From an uncultured Lachnospiraceae bacterium (GTDB taxonomy: Bacteria; Bacillota; Clostridia; Lachnospirales; Lachnospiraceae): a stretch of 64,000 bases of DNA. The notes below the pieces were generated by a model. It worked only from the letters and a program-made list of their open reading frames with translations. It did not search any database and was not told the origin of the DNA. Location: the NCBI GenBank assembly GCA_947631505.1, contig CANRLR010000010.1, positions 26,641 to 90,640 of the forward strand. Reading direction: 5' to 3'. This document shows, piece by piece, positions 35,539 to 44,283 of this stretch. The first letter of the stretch is position 1. Every line of letters begins with the position of its first letter. A program made the position numbers and the translations under genes.

Positions 35539-36603
35539 CTATTTTCTGATTTTCCTTTTGATCTGTTCCGGATTCATGCAGTTCAAAATTGCCGTCTCTT
35601 CTGTTATCAATCCCTTTTGAACAAGATTTACAATATACTGGTCCATGGAGACCATTCCAAGATTTCCAGACGTCTGAATGACATTATCAATCTGATAATT
35701 CTTGCTGTCACGAATCATGTTACTGATTGCCGGTACCGTCTTCATGATTTCCAATGCCGGAATCATGCCGCCTTTGGCACAGGGCAGCAGCTGTTGGGAT
35801 ACAATGCAGTCCAGTACAAGAGAAAGCTGAATCTTAATTTGGTCCTGCTGGTCTGCCGGAAAGGAATCTACAATACGGTCAATCGTATTAACAGCACCTT
35901 TCGTATGAAGGGTTGCTATCACAAGGTGTCCTGTCTCCGCAGCCGTCATCGCCGTACGGATTGTCTCTGCATCCCGCATCTCCCCTAAGAGAATCACATC
36001 CGGTGCCTGACGAAGGCAGGCCCGCAGGCCCGTCAGATAATTATCCGTATCAATGGCTACCTCTCTCTGACTGACAATTGATTTTTTATTTTTATGTAAA
36101 TATTCTATCGGGTCCTCCAAAGTAATAATATGAGCCTCCCGATTCTCATTAATCGCATCAATAATACAAGCCTGCGTAGTAGACTTACCACTGCCGGCAG
36201 TACCGGATATTATAATCATTCCATGCTGTAATTTAGACAACTCAATAATATCATCTGGAATCCCCAGCTGTTTATGGTCAGGAATGCTGAAAGCAACCAC
36301 ACGGATGACCGTTGCCTGTGAACCACGCTGCATATAGGCATTCACACGAAATCTTGCCAAGGTATCCACAGCAAAGGAAAAATCATCATCTCCCTTTTGC
36401 AAAAAATGCTCCTTGGAGCGCTTGGCATAACTGTAAATCTCATCAATAAAATAGGAGGTTTCGGTCGGTGTCAGTTTCGTCGTATTATCCATTGGACGAA
36501 TTTCCCCATCCACTTTATAACTCAAATATCCTCCGGCAATGATAAAAATATCTGAAGCACTGTCCTGTACTGCTCTCTTCAAAACTTCTTCCAAATTTGT
36601 CAT
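35539..36603 (-). CDS. pilT: PilT-like twitching/retraction ATPase
   Basis: 354 aa. The secretion-ATPase motifs are complete: Walker A SGTAGSGKST, Asp box ITLEDPIEYLH, Walker B DVILLGEMRD and His box LVIATLHTKGA. The C-terminal AISNMIRDSKNYQI corresponds to the AIRNLIRE retraction motif. The start is taken at the ATG at 36603 (MTNLEEVLKRAV); an ATG at 36615 is an alternative. It is last in the pilus-like operon, and no PilB/GspE assembly ATPase gene is in the window. Confidence 0.92.
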   Translation of the reverse strand: MTNLEEVLKRAVQDSASDIFIIAGGYLSYKVDGEIRPMDNTTKLTPTETSYFIDEIYSYAKRSKEHFLQKGDDDFSFAVDTLARFRVNAYMQRGSQATVIRVVAFSIPDHKQLGIPDDIIELSKLQHGMIIISGTAGSGKSTTQACIIDAINENREAHIITLEDPIEYLHKNKKSIVSQREVAIDTDNYLTGLRACLRQAPDVILLGEMRDAETIRTAMTAAETGHLVIATLHTKGAVNTIDRIVDSFPADQQDQIKIQLSLVLDCIVSQQLLPCAKGGMIPALEIMKTVPAISNMIRDSKNYQIDNVIQTSGNLGMVSMDQYIVNLVQKGLITEETAILNCMNPEQIKRKIRK

Positions 36604-36623
36604 TGTTGTATTCATTCCTTTCA

Positions 36624-37034
36624 CTACTCATTAATCTCTGTTCCTTCGAATACTTCGATCGAATCATCGGCTTTCCACTCACCGACATAAGTTTTTTTCC
36701 ACTGTTTGATCCTGTACTTGTCATTCTGAATTTCAACCTTGACCTGTATTTCCTGTTTATCATCAATTTTACAGGAGTAGCTGTATTCGTTATAACCGGA
36801 TTTCATAACTCCTTCCGGAATCTCCCCACTGCGGAGCTTCCCAAGTATCTCCTCCGCCTCTGTATCCGCTCTGTAATAATTTTGCGTTGCTGTAATGGTC
36901 TTATCCGCCAGTGTCCGGTCTGCCTTTGCTGTCGACAGAGACAAAAGGGCAAATACAATAAAACAAAGTACCGCAAATATTGTTAATATGGAACTTCCGC
37001 CTACCGAAGTGAAGGACATTTTTTTTCTTTTCAC
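36624..37034 (-). CDS. Small pilin-like membrane protein, last pseudopilin
   Basis: 136 aa from the GTG at 37034 (GGGGG 7 nt upstream), which shares GTGA with the preceding stop: a 4-nt coupled overlap. One N-terminal hydrophobic helix (SSILTIFAVLCFIVFALLSL) after a short basic leader, then a soluble domain with YYRADTEAEEILGKL. No canonical G|FTLxE prepilin site is evident. Position in the operon and shape suggest a minor pseudopilin. Confidence 0.72.
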   Translation of the reverse strand: MKRKKMSFTSVGGSSILTIFAVLCFIVFALLSLSTAKADRTLADKTITATQNYYRADTEAEEILGKLRSGEIPEGVMKSGYNEYSYSCKIDDKQEIQVKVEIQNDKYRIKQWKKTYVGEWKADDSIEVFEGTEINE

Positions 37035-37435
37035 GAATCTTCCCCCTTCTGCCATGCTGCTTCCATACGATAAATTTCCTCACCATCTGTCTCACAGACA
37101 CGAATCGTTGCCTTTTGGATATAATCCGTATATTCTGTCACTTGAAGAATTAACCTCATTTCTTCCTTTTCATACGAAATAACAAGTCCATCCTCCTGAC
37201 ACTCCCCGCCAAGAATCTCACATACCTTATCCAGATCCCCCTGATTATCTTTACAGTATTCAGTTACCGCCTGTGCCTTGTTCATTGCGATTTCTGTCCG
37301 GTCACCTTTCTTGGACAACTGATCCGAATATACAAATGCCTGCATACACACCGCAGAAGCCAAGGCAAACACAAGTATCATGATGCTCTGCTCCATTAGT
37401 GCCAACGGAGCCTTGCTTCTCTCGTGTATACTCAT
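37031..37435 (-). CDS. Small pilin-like membrane protein
   Basis: 134 aa. The N terminus (LALMEQSIMILVFALASAVCMQAFVYS) is one membrane helix with a Glu near the helix start, as in type IV pilins. The rest is a small soluble domain. The start overlaps the previous stop by ATGA (37432-37435). Probably a minor pseudopilin; not assigned to a named family. Confidence 0.72.
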   Translation of the reverse strand: MSIHERSKAPLALMEQSIMILVFALASAVCMQAFVYSDQLSKKGDRTEIAMNKAQAVTEYCKDNQGDLDKVCEILGGECQEDGLVISYEKEEMRLILQVTEYTDYIQKATIRVCETDGEEIYRMEAAWQKGEDS

Positions 37436-37944
37436 CGAATCACCCCGCTTCCGCTGCGAAGTGCCACTGTCATTGTCCCTTCCCTGCCCTCTGCATCCCT
37501 TGCTGTAATTTCCACTACATTTCCGTTCATCTGAAAGGAAAGCCCTTTCGCCTCCATAACCGGACTTCCTGCCTCGGGATCAATTTTATTATCCGCTAAA
37601 GTAAGTAATTCATAAATATAATTGTCATAATAATAAATCCGGGTATCATATACTTCCCCCTCAATGTTCTGATACATGTGGAGGGTATCAATGCCATCGG
37701 GGGTATCTGCTTTTGTAAACCCACCGACTTCCAGTGCACCAATGCTGTCATTATCCCGAATTTTGGCACACACATAAGAAGTAATAATCCGACGATTATA
37801 GGATTCTTCATCCCGTTCTACCAGCTTCCTATAACTATTGGCACCCAGTGCAAGAACAGCTACAATTGTCACTGCAAAAACAGCAAAGAGCACAAGTACA
37901 AAAGCACTTTCAATATTATGTTTTTGTGATTTCATCTTTGCCAT
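37432..37944 (-). CDS. DUF4860-like pseudopilin
   Basis: 170 aa. N-terminal helix SAFVLVLFAVFAVTIVAVLALG with a preceding Glu (HNIESAF) is pilin-like. The C-terminal beta-rich part (GLSFQMNGNVVEITARDAEG) resembles DUF4860 proteins found in clostridial pilus-like loci. It is co-transcribed with the neighbouring pilin-like genes. Confidence 0.75.
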   Translation of the reverse strand: MAKMKSQKHNIESAFVLVLFAVFAVTIVAVLALGANSYRKLVERDEESYNRRIITSYVCAKIRDNDSIGALEVGGFTKADTPDGIDTLHMYQNIEGEVYDTRIYYYDNYIYELLTLADNKIDPEAGSPVMEAKGLSFQMNGNVVEITARDAEGREGTMTVALRSGSGVIR

Positions 37945-37974
37945 AGCATTCTACCACCTTTACTGACTACATCT

Positions 37975-38313
37975 CTATTCCTCTTCTTCTGACGGAATTG
38001 TCTGAGATTCCATAACGGTAATATTTGGCATCAGATTGCTTCCCTGTACTTCATAAAATACCATAAAACGTTCTTCATCAATCTGAATTCCATAATTTTC
38101 TTTTAAATAATCAATACTGGGAGGATAAACACCCTCTGTTGCATAGCAGGTCACCACCGCTTTACGTATCGACGAATCTAATTGCTTCAAACTTTCTGCC
38201 TGCTGCCCGGTCCCCATTTTGTCTGTTGCTTTGCACAAGAAAAACACCGCTAAAGCCAGAGCGGCAAAAAGTACCAATATTTTTATAAGGTTTGACTGTA
38301 TCAATCGTTTCAT
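37975..38313 (-). CDS. Small pilin-like protein
   Basis: 112 aa from the ATG at 38313; a TTG further up overlaps the preceding stop. One hydrophobic helix (IKILVLFAALALAVFFLC) is followed by a short domain with the pattern LDSSIRKAVVTCYATEGVYPPSIDYL, very common in clostridial type IV pilin-like proteins. The C terminus is acidic (EEEE). Confidence 0.73.
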   Translation of the reverse strand: MKRLIQSNLIKILVLFAALALAVFFLCKATDKMGTGQQAESLKQLDSSIRKAVVTCYATEGVYPPSIDYLKENYGIQIDEERFMVFYEVQGSNLMPNITVMESQTIPSEEEE

Positions 38314-38317
38314 TTTT

Positions 38318-39364
38318 CTATCCAATCGAAGACATAATATGAATTAACGGAAGCATAACTGCAATCAAAATTACACCGACCAAAAGGGAAGTAATAACAA
38401 CAATTGTCGGCTCTATCCTGCCGACCTTCCGCTCCAGATCCGTCTGGACACTGTCATCCATCCGGCGTGCAATTTCTTCCATGGCAGTATCGGAAGTACC
38501 ACTTTTTGCACCAAGGTCCAGAATCCGGCAATAAGAAGCCTCTAAAATCTGATTCTCTTTGAAAGATTCTGCCATTGGTTCACCCGTCTCAAGCATTTCC
38601 AGACAGTTCTCAAATCTTTTTCTGGTTTTTTTATTTGCCCCCTGAAATAACATCGCTGTGCGGAATGCTTCTTCGGTATTCAGACCACTGAGCATTCCCA
38701 TTGCCATAGCAGACGTAAATCTTGCCTCTGCCAATTTGCGGCTAATGCCGTGGCTTCCGAACACCCGCTTATACAGATTCAATAACGCTCCCCGAATTGT
38801 ACTGCTGCATCCCACAATGACCACAATCACTGCAATAACACCTAAGACCGCACATAGCACCGGCATAATACTGCCTAATGTATTTCCTAATTGCAACAGC
38901 ATCTGTGCCGTACCGCTCATTGTTCCGCCCAACTGTTCATATACCTGATTAAAAATCGGCAATACCTTCACCAGCAGAACAACAATGATAACTAACATTA
39001 AAATCATCAAAATGAACGGATACAGTAAAGCACTGCGAATCTGATTAGAAAGCTGCATCTGTCTGTCGTAGTAAGAAGACAGCGATTGAAAAGACTGTTC
39101 CTGACGTCCTGACTGCTCACCGGTTTCAATCATATCTCCCACATACTTTGGAAACCTGCCGGATTCGCGAATTGCCTCGGAAAACGGTTTTCCTTCTGAA
39201 AGCAGCTCTGCCATATCGGTCAGCATCTTCTTATTTTTCTTATCGGATTCATCTTCTGATAAAAGATACAATCCATCCTCTATACCAATTCCTGCGTGAA
39301 GAAGCAAGGACATCTCCAAACAAAAGGAAGAGATATACTCATTACTCAAAATTTTCTTCTTCAT
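38318..39364 (-). CDS. Type II secretion/type IV pilus inner-membrane protein (GspF/PilC)
   Basis: 348 aa from the ATG at 39364 (GGGGG 7 nt upstream). Two T2SSF domains (about 10-130 and 210-330) with membrane segments after each: LLYPFILMILMLVIIVVLLVKV and IVVITSLLVGVILIAVMLPL. It would form the platform on which the ATPases act. First gene of the pilus-like operon; 37 nt after the transglutaminase-like gene on the same strand. Confidence 0.88.
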   Translation of the reverse strand: MKKKILSNEYISSFCLEMSLLLHAGIGIEDGLYLLSEDESDKKNKKMLTDMAELLSEGKPFSEAIRESGRFPKYVGDMIETGEQSGRQEQSFQSLSSYYDRQMQLSNQIRSALLYPFILMILMLVIIVVLLVKVLPIFNQVYEQLGGTMSGTAQMLLQLGNTLGSIMPVLCAVLGVIAVIVVIVGCSSTIRGALLNLYKRVFGSHGISRKLAEARFTSAMAMGMLSGLNTEEAFRTAMLFQGANKKTRKRFENCLEMLETGEPMAESFKENQILEASYCRILDLGAKSGTSDTAMEEIARRMDDSVQTDLERKVGRIEPTIVVITSLLVGVILIAVMLPLIHIMSSIG

Positions 39365-39401
39365 AATTTCCCCCATTCCGGAACATTAGCGGAGAATGCC
39401 A

Positions 39402-40292
39402 TTAATAACTGTATTTTGCCTTATAATTACGTCCATTTCCAATGTACTTCATAATTGACTTACTGGATTTACTTGTGGAGGCAAAAGTAGGATCCATCAA
39501 TTTCCATTTTTTTCCGTTAAAATATATAGCTCCTGTAATCCAGCCTTTTTTCTTGGAATACACATTAATCCATGCATGATAAGCATTTCCGGTATAACCG
39601 ATTACCAGCTTTGTTGCCACACCCTGACTGCGCAGCATGGCAGTCATAACAGCAGCATAGTCAAAGCATATGCCTTTTTTCTTTTTGTAAACTTTATTCA
39701 GATTCGGCAGATATCCGGTCTTAACACTTTTTGCTAACTTCTTGTCATATTTAAAATTTTTTATCACATATTTGTAGATTTTCTTTACTTTCGCAATCTC
39801 CGATTTCGATTTTTTAGTAAGGCTGGCTGCCTTTTTCACTACTTTTGTTTTTTTGTTATAATTCACATACTGATTAGGGCGGAGATACGGTGCAAACTGA
39901 CTCGAAAGAGTTACATCAATCGAGACAGACATCACAACCGAATATTTATTCCCTTCAATCTGTTGGTTTACCGTAATTTTATAAGTACCATCGCCCTCTG
40001 TCAGCGGAATTACTTCATATTTCCCTGTTCGCAGTGTATACGTATAGGTCTTATCTTTCTTCCCGTTCGCAATCGTCTGAACTTTAATCAGCTTATCCGT
40101 TTCTTCATTATACTTCACCATGACATAACCATCTTTTGTATTGGAATAATCAATGATACATTTATCATTTTCCTCTACCAGCACTCCCGATGCTTTCGTG
40201 GGATAAATTTTTGTCTTTGCTTCCGCCTTCTGCTGCGGAAGCAGTGAAACAATCACAGTCAGTGCTAATATAATTCCCAGCATTCTTTTCAT
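39402..40292 (-). CDS. Secreted transglutaminase-like domain protein
   Basis: 296 aa with a signal peptide (MLGIILALTVIVSLLPQQKAEA). The central part is beta-rich; the C-terminal 120 residues are a transglutaminase-like cysteine fold with the triad in KGICFDYAAVMTAML, GNAYHAWINVYS and WKLMDPTFAS. It is Lys-rich throughout. Such proteins in Firmicutes may be proteases or cross-linkers of the envelope. It was the original neighbour of rsmI before the insertion at 40468-44191. Confidence 0.85.
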   Translation of the reverse strand: MKRMLGIILALTVIVSLLPQQKAEAKTKIYPTKASGVLVEENDKCIIDYSNTKDGYVMVKYNEETDKLIKVQTIANGKKDKTYTYTLRTGKYEVIPLTEGDGTYKITVNQQIEGNKYSVVMSVSIDVTLSSQFAPYLRPNQYVNYNKKTKVVKKAASLTKKSKSEIAKVKKIYKYVIKNFKYDKKLAKSVKTGYLPNLNKVYKKKKGICFDYAAVMTAMLRSQGVATKLVIGYTGNAYHAWINVYSKKKGWITGAIYFNGKKWKLMDPTFASTSKSSKSIMKYIGNGRNYKAKYSY

Positions 40293-40375
40293 TGCAATCT
40301 CTCCCTTCCAGTTAATACCACAATTTTATCACTTTTTGACTTAAAAATAAAGTACATTCTATTATAATCTATTAT

Positions 40376-40467
40376 AACAAAGAAATGTCATAAAACTATG
40401 TCACATTATGATTTCTCTATGAAGTAATTGTGCATAAATTTCCCGTTTCGACACCCCTCTGTCTTTT
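40376..40467 (-). repeat. Left copy of the 92-bp direct repeat (rsmI 3' end remnant)
   Basis: Identical over all 92 bases to 44192-44283, which holds the last codons and stop of rsmI plus 25 nt downstream. Here it is cut off from the rest of the gene. It marks the left edge of the inserted segment and most simply is a target-site duplication. The remainder of the 40293-40683 interval holds the foldback structure and no gene. Confidence 0.93.
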
Positions 40468-40503
40468 ATCACAAAATATAGGTAAATGTAAAGGAAATTT
40501 CCC

Positions 40504-40644
40504 GTATTTCACGCAAAAACAAAACACTCGAACAGCCGCTCCCGCTTAATCAATCACGTAGCACTAAGGGTGTGCCGACCACGCACACCTCTTAGTGACG
40601 CAATTGAAATACTGTTCTCATTGTTTTGTTTCTACGTGAAATAC
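40504..40644. repeat. Long imperfect foldback with inner hairpin
   Basis: Arms of 32-33 nt (40504-40535 and 40612-40644) are inverted copies: GTATTTCACGCAAAAACAAA versus the complement of TTTGTTTCTACGTGAAATAC. In the centre a second stem pairs CACTAAGGGTGTG with CACACCTCTTAGTG. No coding potential. It lies just inside the left edge of the insertion. Confidence 0.75.
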
Positions 40645-40683
40645 TGTGCAATTACAGATGTGCCTTCTCTACCAAACACAAAC

Positions 40684-41070
40684 TTAGGGTTCGTACTTCA
40701 GATAACTATTGTGGGGAATTACATAAGTATAACCAAGTCGAGGTTGTTCAAGTATTTTCACCTCACTATCTTCCTTTCCTTTTATATGATATATGGTAAA
40801 AGTATATCCATCTTCATCCTCATGATGTTCCATCATCTCCCCAAGCATTTCCTTATCAATCTTTTCTCTTAATTTTTCTTTCTCAAAAACAATTTTTTCC
40901 CACTCCTGCTGTTTTTGACTTTTATCAATTGGATGTAAAATAATATACATCACCCCATTACTCGTAATAAGTGATTTTGACATATTGCTCTTCTCTGTAT
41001 TGTTATCCGTACATGCTGATAAGCTGAACATGATACACAACATTAACATACTTATTTTTAATTTAGACAT
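40684..41070 (-). CDS. Small lipoprotein in the insertion
   Basis: 128 aa from the ATG at 41070. A lipoprotein signal with a lipobox (MLMLCIMFSLSAC). The mature part is charged (KIVFEKEKLREKIDKEMLGEM, a probable helix) and ends in an aromatic tail. No recognised family. It starts 9 nt after the previous stop, so it belongs to the protease operon. Confidence 0.7.
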   Translation of the reverse strand: MSKLKISMLMLCIMFSLSACTDNNTEKSNMSKSLITSNGVMYIILHPIDKSQKQQEWEKIVFEKEKLREKIDKEMLGEMMEHHEDEDGYTFTIYHIKGKEDSEVKILEQPRLGYTYVIPHNSYLKYEP

Positions 41071-41079
41071 AAGCAATAC

Positions 41080-41679
41080 CTACTCTCTATATTTATAACG
41101 CTTTCTGCTAGCATTGATACTTGTATTACATATTTTTTTATACATATCAACATCATCGTTATTCCAAAACATCCCATAGTCAATCTTTTCTGTTGCCCCC
41201 ATTCCACTGACTAATAATGCCCCATCTTCTTGAACACAAAATGCCATAACATAATATTTATCTTCTTCAAGTAAAATATCTCCCTCGTCTACATAATATT
41301 TATCTTTATTATATGACAGCCCCCCAGATTTCAAAATATTTATATTTTCAGTTTGTGGCAATTTCCCTTTTAAATTTTCTTTTACAGTTACAGAATACTC
41401 TGTATAAGGAATTCCAAATTTATCTCCATTCCCTACCTCTGTAACATTCTTATACTGTGTTGATTTCTCTTTGTTCACTTTTACAACTGAAACATAATCT
41501 GCAAAACCATAAACCTTTTTTAAGTCTTTTGTGTTAAAAGCATAAGAACACGCCACAGTCTCAATTGGTTTTCCTTTATATGTACTTTTATCATCATCTA
41601 TACTAACTTTATTAACAGCAATTACTGTTACAACAATAGCAATCAACGATAAAATTCCTGTTTTTATAATGCCCTTCAT
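41080..41679 (-). CDS. Membrane-anchored hypothetical protein in the insertion
   Basis: 199 aa from the ATG at 41679 (GGGAGG upstream). One N-terminal hydrophobic helix (TGILSLIAIVVTVIAVN), then an extracytoplasmic domain with VSVVKVNKEKSTQYKN, a VTVKENLKGKLP strand and YYVMAFCVQEDGALLVSG. This resembles small secreted beta-domains found with clostridial metalloproteases, but I cannot name it. Lies between the protease and the lipoprotein genes. Confidence 0.68.
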   Translation of the reverse strand: MKGIIKTGILSLIAIVVTVIAVNKVSIDDDKSTYKGKPIETVACSYAFNTKDLKKVYGFADYVSVVKVNKEKSTQYKNVTEVGNGDKFGIPYTEYSVTVKENLKGKLPQTENINILKSGGLSYNKDKYYVDEGDILLEEDKYYVMAFCVQEDGALLVSGMGATEKIDYGMFWNNDDVDMYKKICNTSINASRKRYKYRE

Positions 41680-41693
41680 TTTCTTTCCTCCCA

Positions 41694-42257
41694 CTACAAT
41701 ACAAATTTTGAATACGCTCTTTTAAACGAAGCTTTATCATTTGCTGATAATTTCACATTGGAACAAACATATGGATACATTACATCCCAATAACCGTTAT
41801 GCCCCAGTCCAAGAGCATGACCAATTTCATGAATAACAACATTATTTCTTTGCTTTTGATTCAATTTTCGCATTCCATTTGGATTAAATACAATAAAACC
41901 TGATGGATATGTTCTTCCATTCATTGTGCTAATTTCAACCAAATCCTGAACCCTACATGTAACAATATCTCCTTTTGAAGCTTTTTTTAATACCCCCTTT
42001 TTATAAGCATTCCAAACCTTTACTCCCGCTTTAAAGCGATCCCAATATATACAATCATCATTACAATACACCACACTATTCGTTTTTCTACTATATAGTG
42101 CCCAACTATTCAAACTTACCGTAGCTGCATTTGTTTTTTCTTCCTTTTGTCCTGTTCCTATTACAAATACACCTACTAAAATGTAAATGCAAAGTACAAT
42201 ATTCAATACCTTTAATATTTGCCTAACTTTTAATTTCTCTAAAACATTTCTTTTCAT
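41694..42257 (-). CDS. Matrixin-like zinc metalloprotease
   Basis: 187 aa; start taken at the ATG at 42257 with GGAGG somewhat far upstream. A hydrophobic N-terminal segment (ILKVLNIVLCIYILVGVFVIG) exports it. The catalytic site is the complete metzincin motif HEIGHALGLGH followed by the Met-turn WDVMYP, as in M10 (matrixin) and related families. The region before it (WDRFKAGVKVWNAYKK) fits the N-terminal subdomain. Substrate unknown. It is first of three genes in the insertion. Confidence 0.87.
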   Translation of the reverse strand: MKRNVLEKLKVRQILKVLNIVLCIYILVGVFVIGTGQKEEKTNAATVSLNSWALYSRKTNSVVYCNDDCIYWDRFKAGVKVWNAYKKGVLKKASKGDIVTCRVQDLVEISTMNGRTYPSGFIVFNPNGMRKLNQKQRNNVVIHEIGHALGLGHNGYWDVMYPYVCSNVKLSANDKASFKRAYSKFVL

Positions 42258-42371
42258 CAAAATAAATTCCTCCACTTTTCTCATTTCTCATAAATCAAAC
42301 TATCTCCCTGCTAAACATCGTAGTAACCCATTTAACCAACTAACATCATATAACCTAAATTCCGCCCTGAG

Positions 42372-43934
42372 TTATATCGAGGGCTGTAAAGGCAGCTTGA
42401 TGTCCATCGCTTTATAGATTGCCTTTTGGGTGGTGGCAGTAAGCTCCGTGAATATTCGCTTGCCGCCCCTAAACTCAATGACCCTGAGCTTTTTAAGTTC
42501 CGCAATCACTGTATTGAAGGAATGGTTCTTATACAGATTCTGCTCCCTCATTTTATTGCGAATGCAGGACGTTATAATTAGCGAGATAAATCCAATAAAA
42601 ATACGTCCTTCCATTGCTTTGTCGGAATGGATGCGGAAACGGTGCAAATCGAGGTCATTCTTGATATTATCGAAGGATTTCTCGACAACATCCTTCGTGC
42701 GGTATACCTCAAGGATATGCTGGGAATCTTTACTCTCATTCGTAAGGACAAGAAAGTATTCCGAATGCAGAAGTTCCCCGTTGATGGCGTCTTCCCGGCA
42801 ATGTATGTTGTAGGAGTCATCCTTTGTTTTTTGGAATGTAAAGTATTTCTTTGCCTCCGGGGCATTGTTTTTCCGGTGTCCCAGTTCAAGCTCCTTTTCA
42901 AGTTTGATCACCTTGCGCATGAGCGCATTGCTCTCGTTGAGCCTGCGTTCATTGTCAAAATATATATGGTAATAGACACGTTTCCCGCCAAGGCTACCAA
43001 GAACGGAAGTTGCATAATATACATGCCCGTCCACTTCAATCGCGTTAAGGGGATTCGCAAGGTCATAGCGCAACCCGCTGACCAGTTCTTTGGCAAACTT
43101 AGTGGTAAATGGCACTCCGCAGGCAAACTTGATGTATTTGTCTGCTAGAAGCTGCAGGCCGGGTTCAGAATAGAAGCCCTTGTCCATTACGAAATGCATC
43201 TGCTTCAGGGACAGCTGCTCGATAAAGGTGACCATTCCGGCAAGGACCGACGCGTCATGTATACTTCCGGGATATATCCTGATGAATACCGGGAGATAGG
43301 ATTTTTCCCCGAACAGCATTGCAAGGTTGATCTGCGACAGCTTTTCATGATCCCGGTTGTAACCGCGTTCAACATAATTTATCAGTTCGGACCATGAAGA
43401 TATGGATGAGATGTCAAGTGCCAGGTATTCCTTTTCTGCCCTGAGAGCAGCCCAACGCTTGTAAAACATCATGCGCCTGTCCTCATCCAGTTCCCTTAAC
43501 AGGTCGCTGATACGCTGGGAAGATGGGGCTGCAATACCGTATGCATTGGATGCCCATTGTTCACATAGGTAAAGGGCTTCATTTTCAAGGTAGCAATGCA
43601 TGGCACAGGAAAGGATTTCCTGCCAGTTTGTCGGGAAGCATTCCTTGAGGATGCCTGTGAGCCCGCACTTGTCAGCAGTCTGCTGCATCAGGTAGATGTT
43701 CCCATAATCCGAAGAACGCATCACATGCAGTTCCCTGCGCCCGGCTGAAGGTTTATCAGTCTGCGGATAAAGCTCATAGTAGCGTTTGTTAGGAATCAGT
43801 TCTACAGTATCTGGATCCTGTGTTCCTATATAGATTCGTTTTTGCTCGGATCTGTGCTTGTCAGGATCCCATATGGCGGTTGCCTCATATACATATGTTT
43901 TTCCTTTGATCTTTTGAGTTCCCCGGTAGCTCAT
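42372..43934 (-). CDS. IS1634-family transposase (DDE)
   Basis: 520 aa from the ATG at 43934 (GAGG 8 nt upstream). Family features: the N-terminal KIKGKTYVYEATAIWDP and RIYIGTQDP, then the catalytic region LALDISSISSWSELINYVERGYNRD (first Asp), INLAMLFGEKSYLPVFIRIYPGSIHD, FVMDKGFYSE (second Asp), and KDVVEKSFDNIKNDLDLHRF (Glu). Full length and apparently intact. It would cut and join the element ends. Confidence 0.9.
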   Translation of the reverse strand: MSYRGTQKIKGKTYVYEATAIWDPDKHRSEQKRIYIGTQDPDTVELIPNKRYYELYPQTDKPSAGRRELHVMRSSDYGNIYLMQQTADKCGLTGILKECFPTNWQEILSCAMHCYLENEALYLCEQWASNAYGIAAPSSQRISDLLRELDEDRRMMFYKRWAALRAEKEYLALDISSISSWSELINYVERGYNRDHEKLSQINLAMLFGEKSYLPVFIRIYPGSIHDASVLAGMVTFIEQLSLKQMHFVMDKGFYSEPGLQLLADKYIKFACGVPFTTKFAKELVSGLRYDLANPLNAIEVDGHVYYATSVLGSLGGKRVYYHIYFDNERRLNESNALMRKVIKLEKELELGHRKNNAPEAKKYFTFQKTKDDSYNIHCREDAINGELLHSEYFLVLTNESKDSQHILEVYRTKDVVEKSFDNIKNDLDLHRFRIHSDKAMEGRIFIGFISLIITSCIRNKMREQNLYKNHSFNTVIAELKKLRVIEFRGGKRIFTELTATTQKAIYKAMDIKLPLQPSI

Positions 43935-44191
43935 TTGCCACACCTCATCAATATAATAATTATATCGAGAATCAATCCAAAAATCAATAGAATTAATTTC
44001 TCGAGTAGGGTTGTTTCACAAAGTCGCAACAGTTAATGTTTTAATCTCATGCCTTACAGTGGGAATGTACTAACCTAGATTTATGCATTAAAAAAGGGCA
44101 CACTACCCCTAAGAGACATATTTTTTTAAAAAATTTTGAAGATGATTTATTTAATAAAGGCTTGCAATAGGCTCAAAGAATAACTTATTAC

Positions 44192-44283
44192 AACAAAGAA
44201 ATGTCATAAAACTATGTCACATTATGATTTCTCTATGAAGTAATTGTGCATAAATTTCCCGTTTCGACACCCCTCTGTCTTTT
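44192..44283 (-). repeat. Right copy of the 92-bp direct repeat, within the rsmI 3' end
   Basis: Perfect copy of 40376-40467. It spans the last 21 codons of rsmI, its TGA (44217-44219) and 25 nt downstream, so the gene remains intact. The 43935-44191 interval to its left is AT-rich and holds no gene. Confidence 0.93.

Larger units (their letters stand above)
40468..44191. mobile_element. 3.7-kb insertion with IS1634-family transposase and protease operon
   Basis: The segment between the two 92-bp repeats. It carries a transposase (42372-43934) and three small co-directional genes (40684-42257), and ends on both sides in non-coding sequence. No clear terminal inverted repeats were found by eye. 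IS1634-family elements are known for unusually long, variable target duplications, which fits. Alternatives: a two-step insertion, or integration at the rsmI end by an absent recombinase. Confidence 0.75.

Noticed and set aside
40376..40467. Second gene start or attachment site of an integrase
   Set aside because: It is an exact copy of the rsmI end; no tyrosine or serine recombinase gene is in the insertion, so a long target duplication by the DDE transposase is the simpler reading.
42627..43148. 173-aa plus-strand open frame inside the transposase gene
   Set aside because: Antisense to conserved catalytic segments of the transposase; no start signals.
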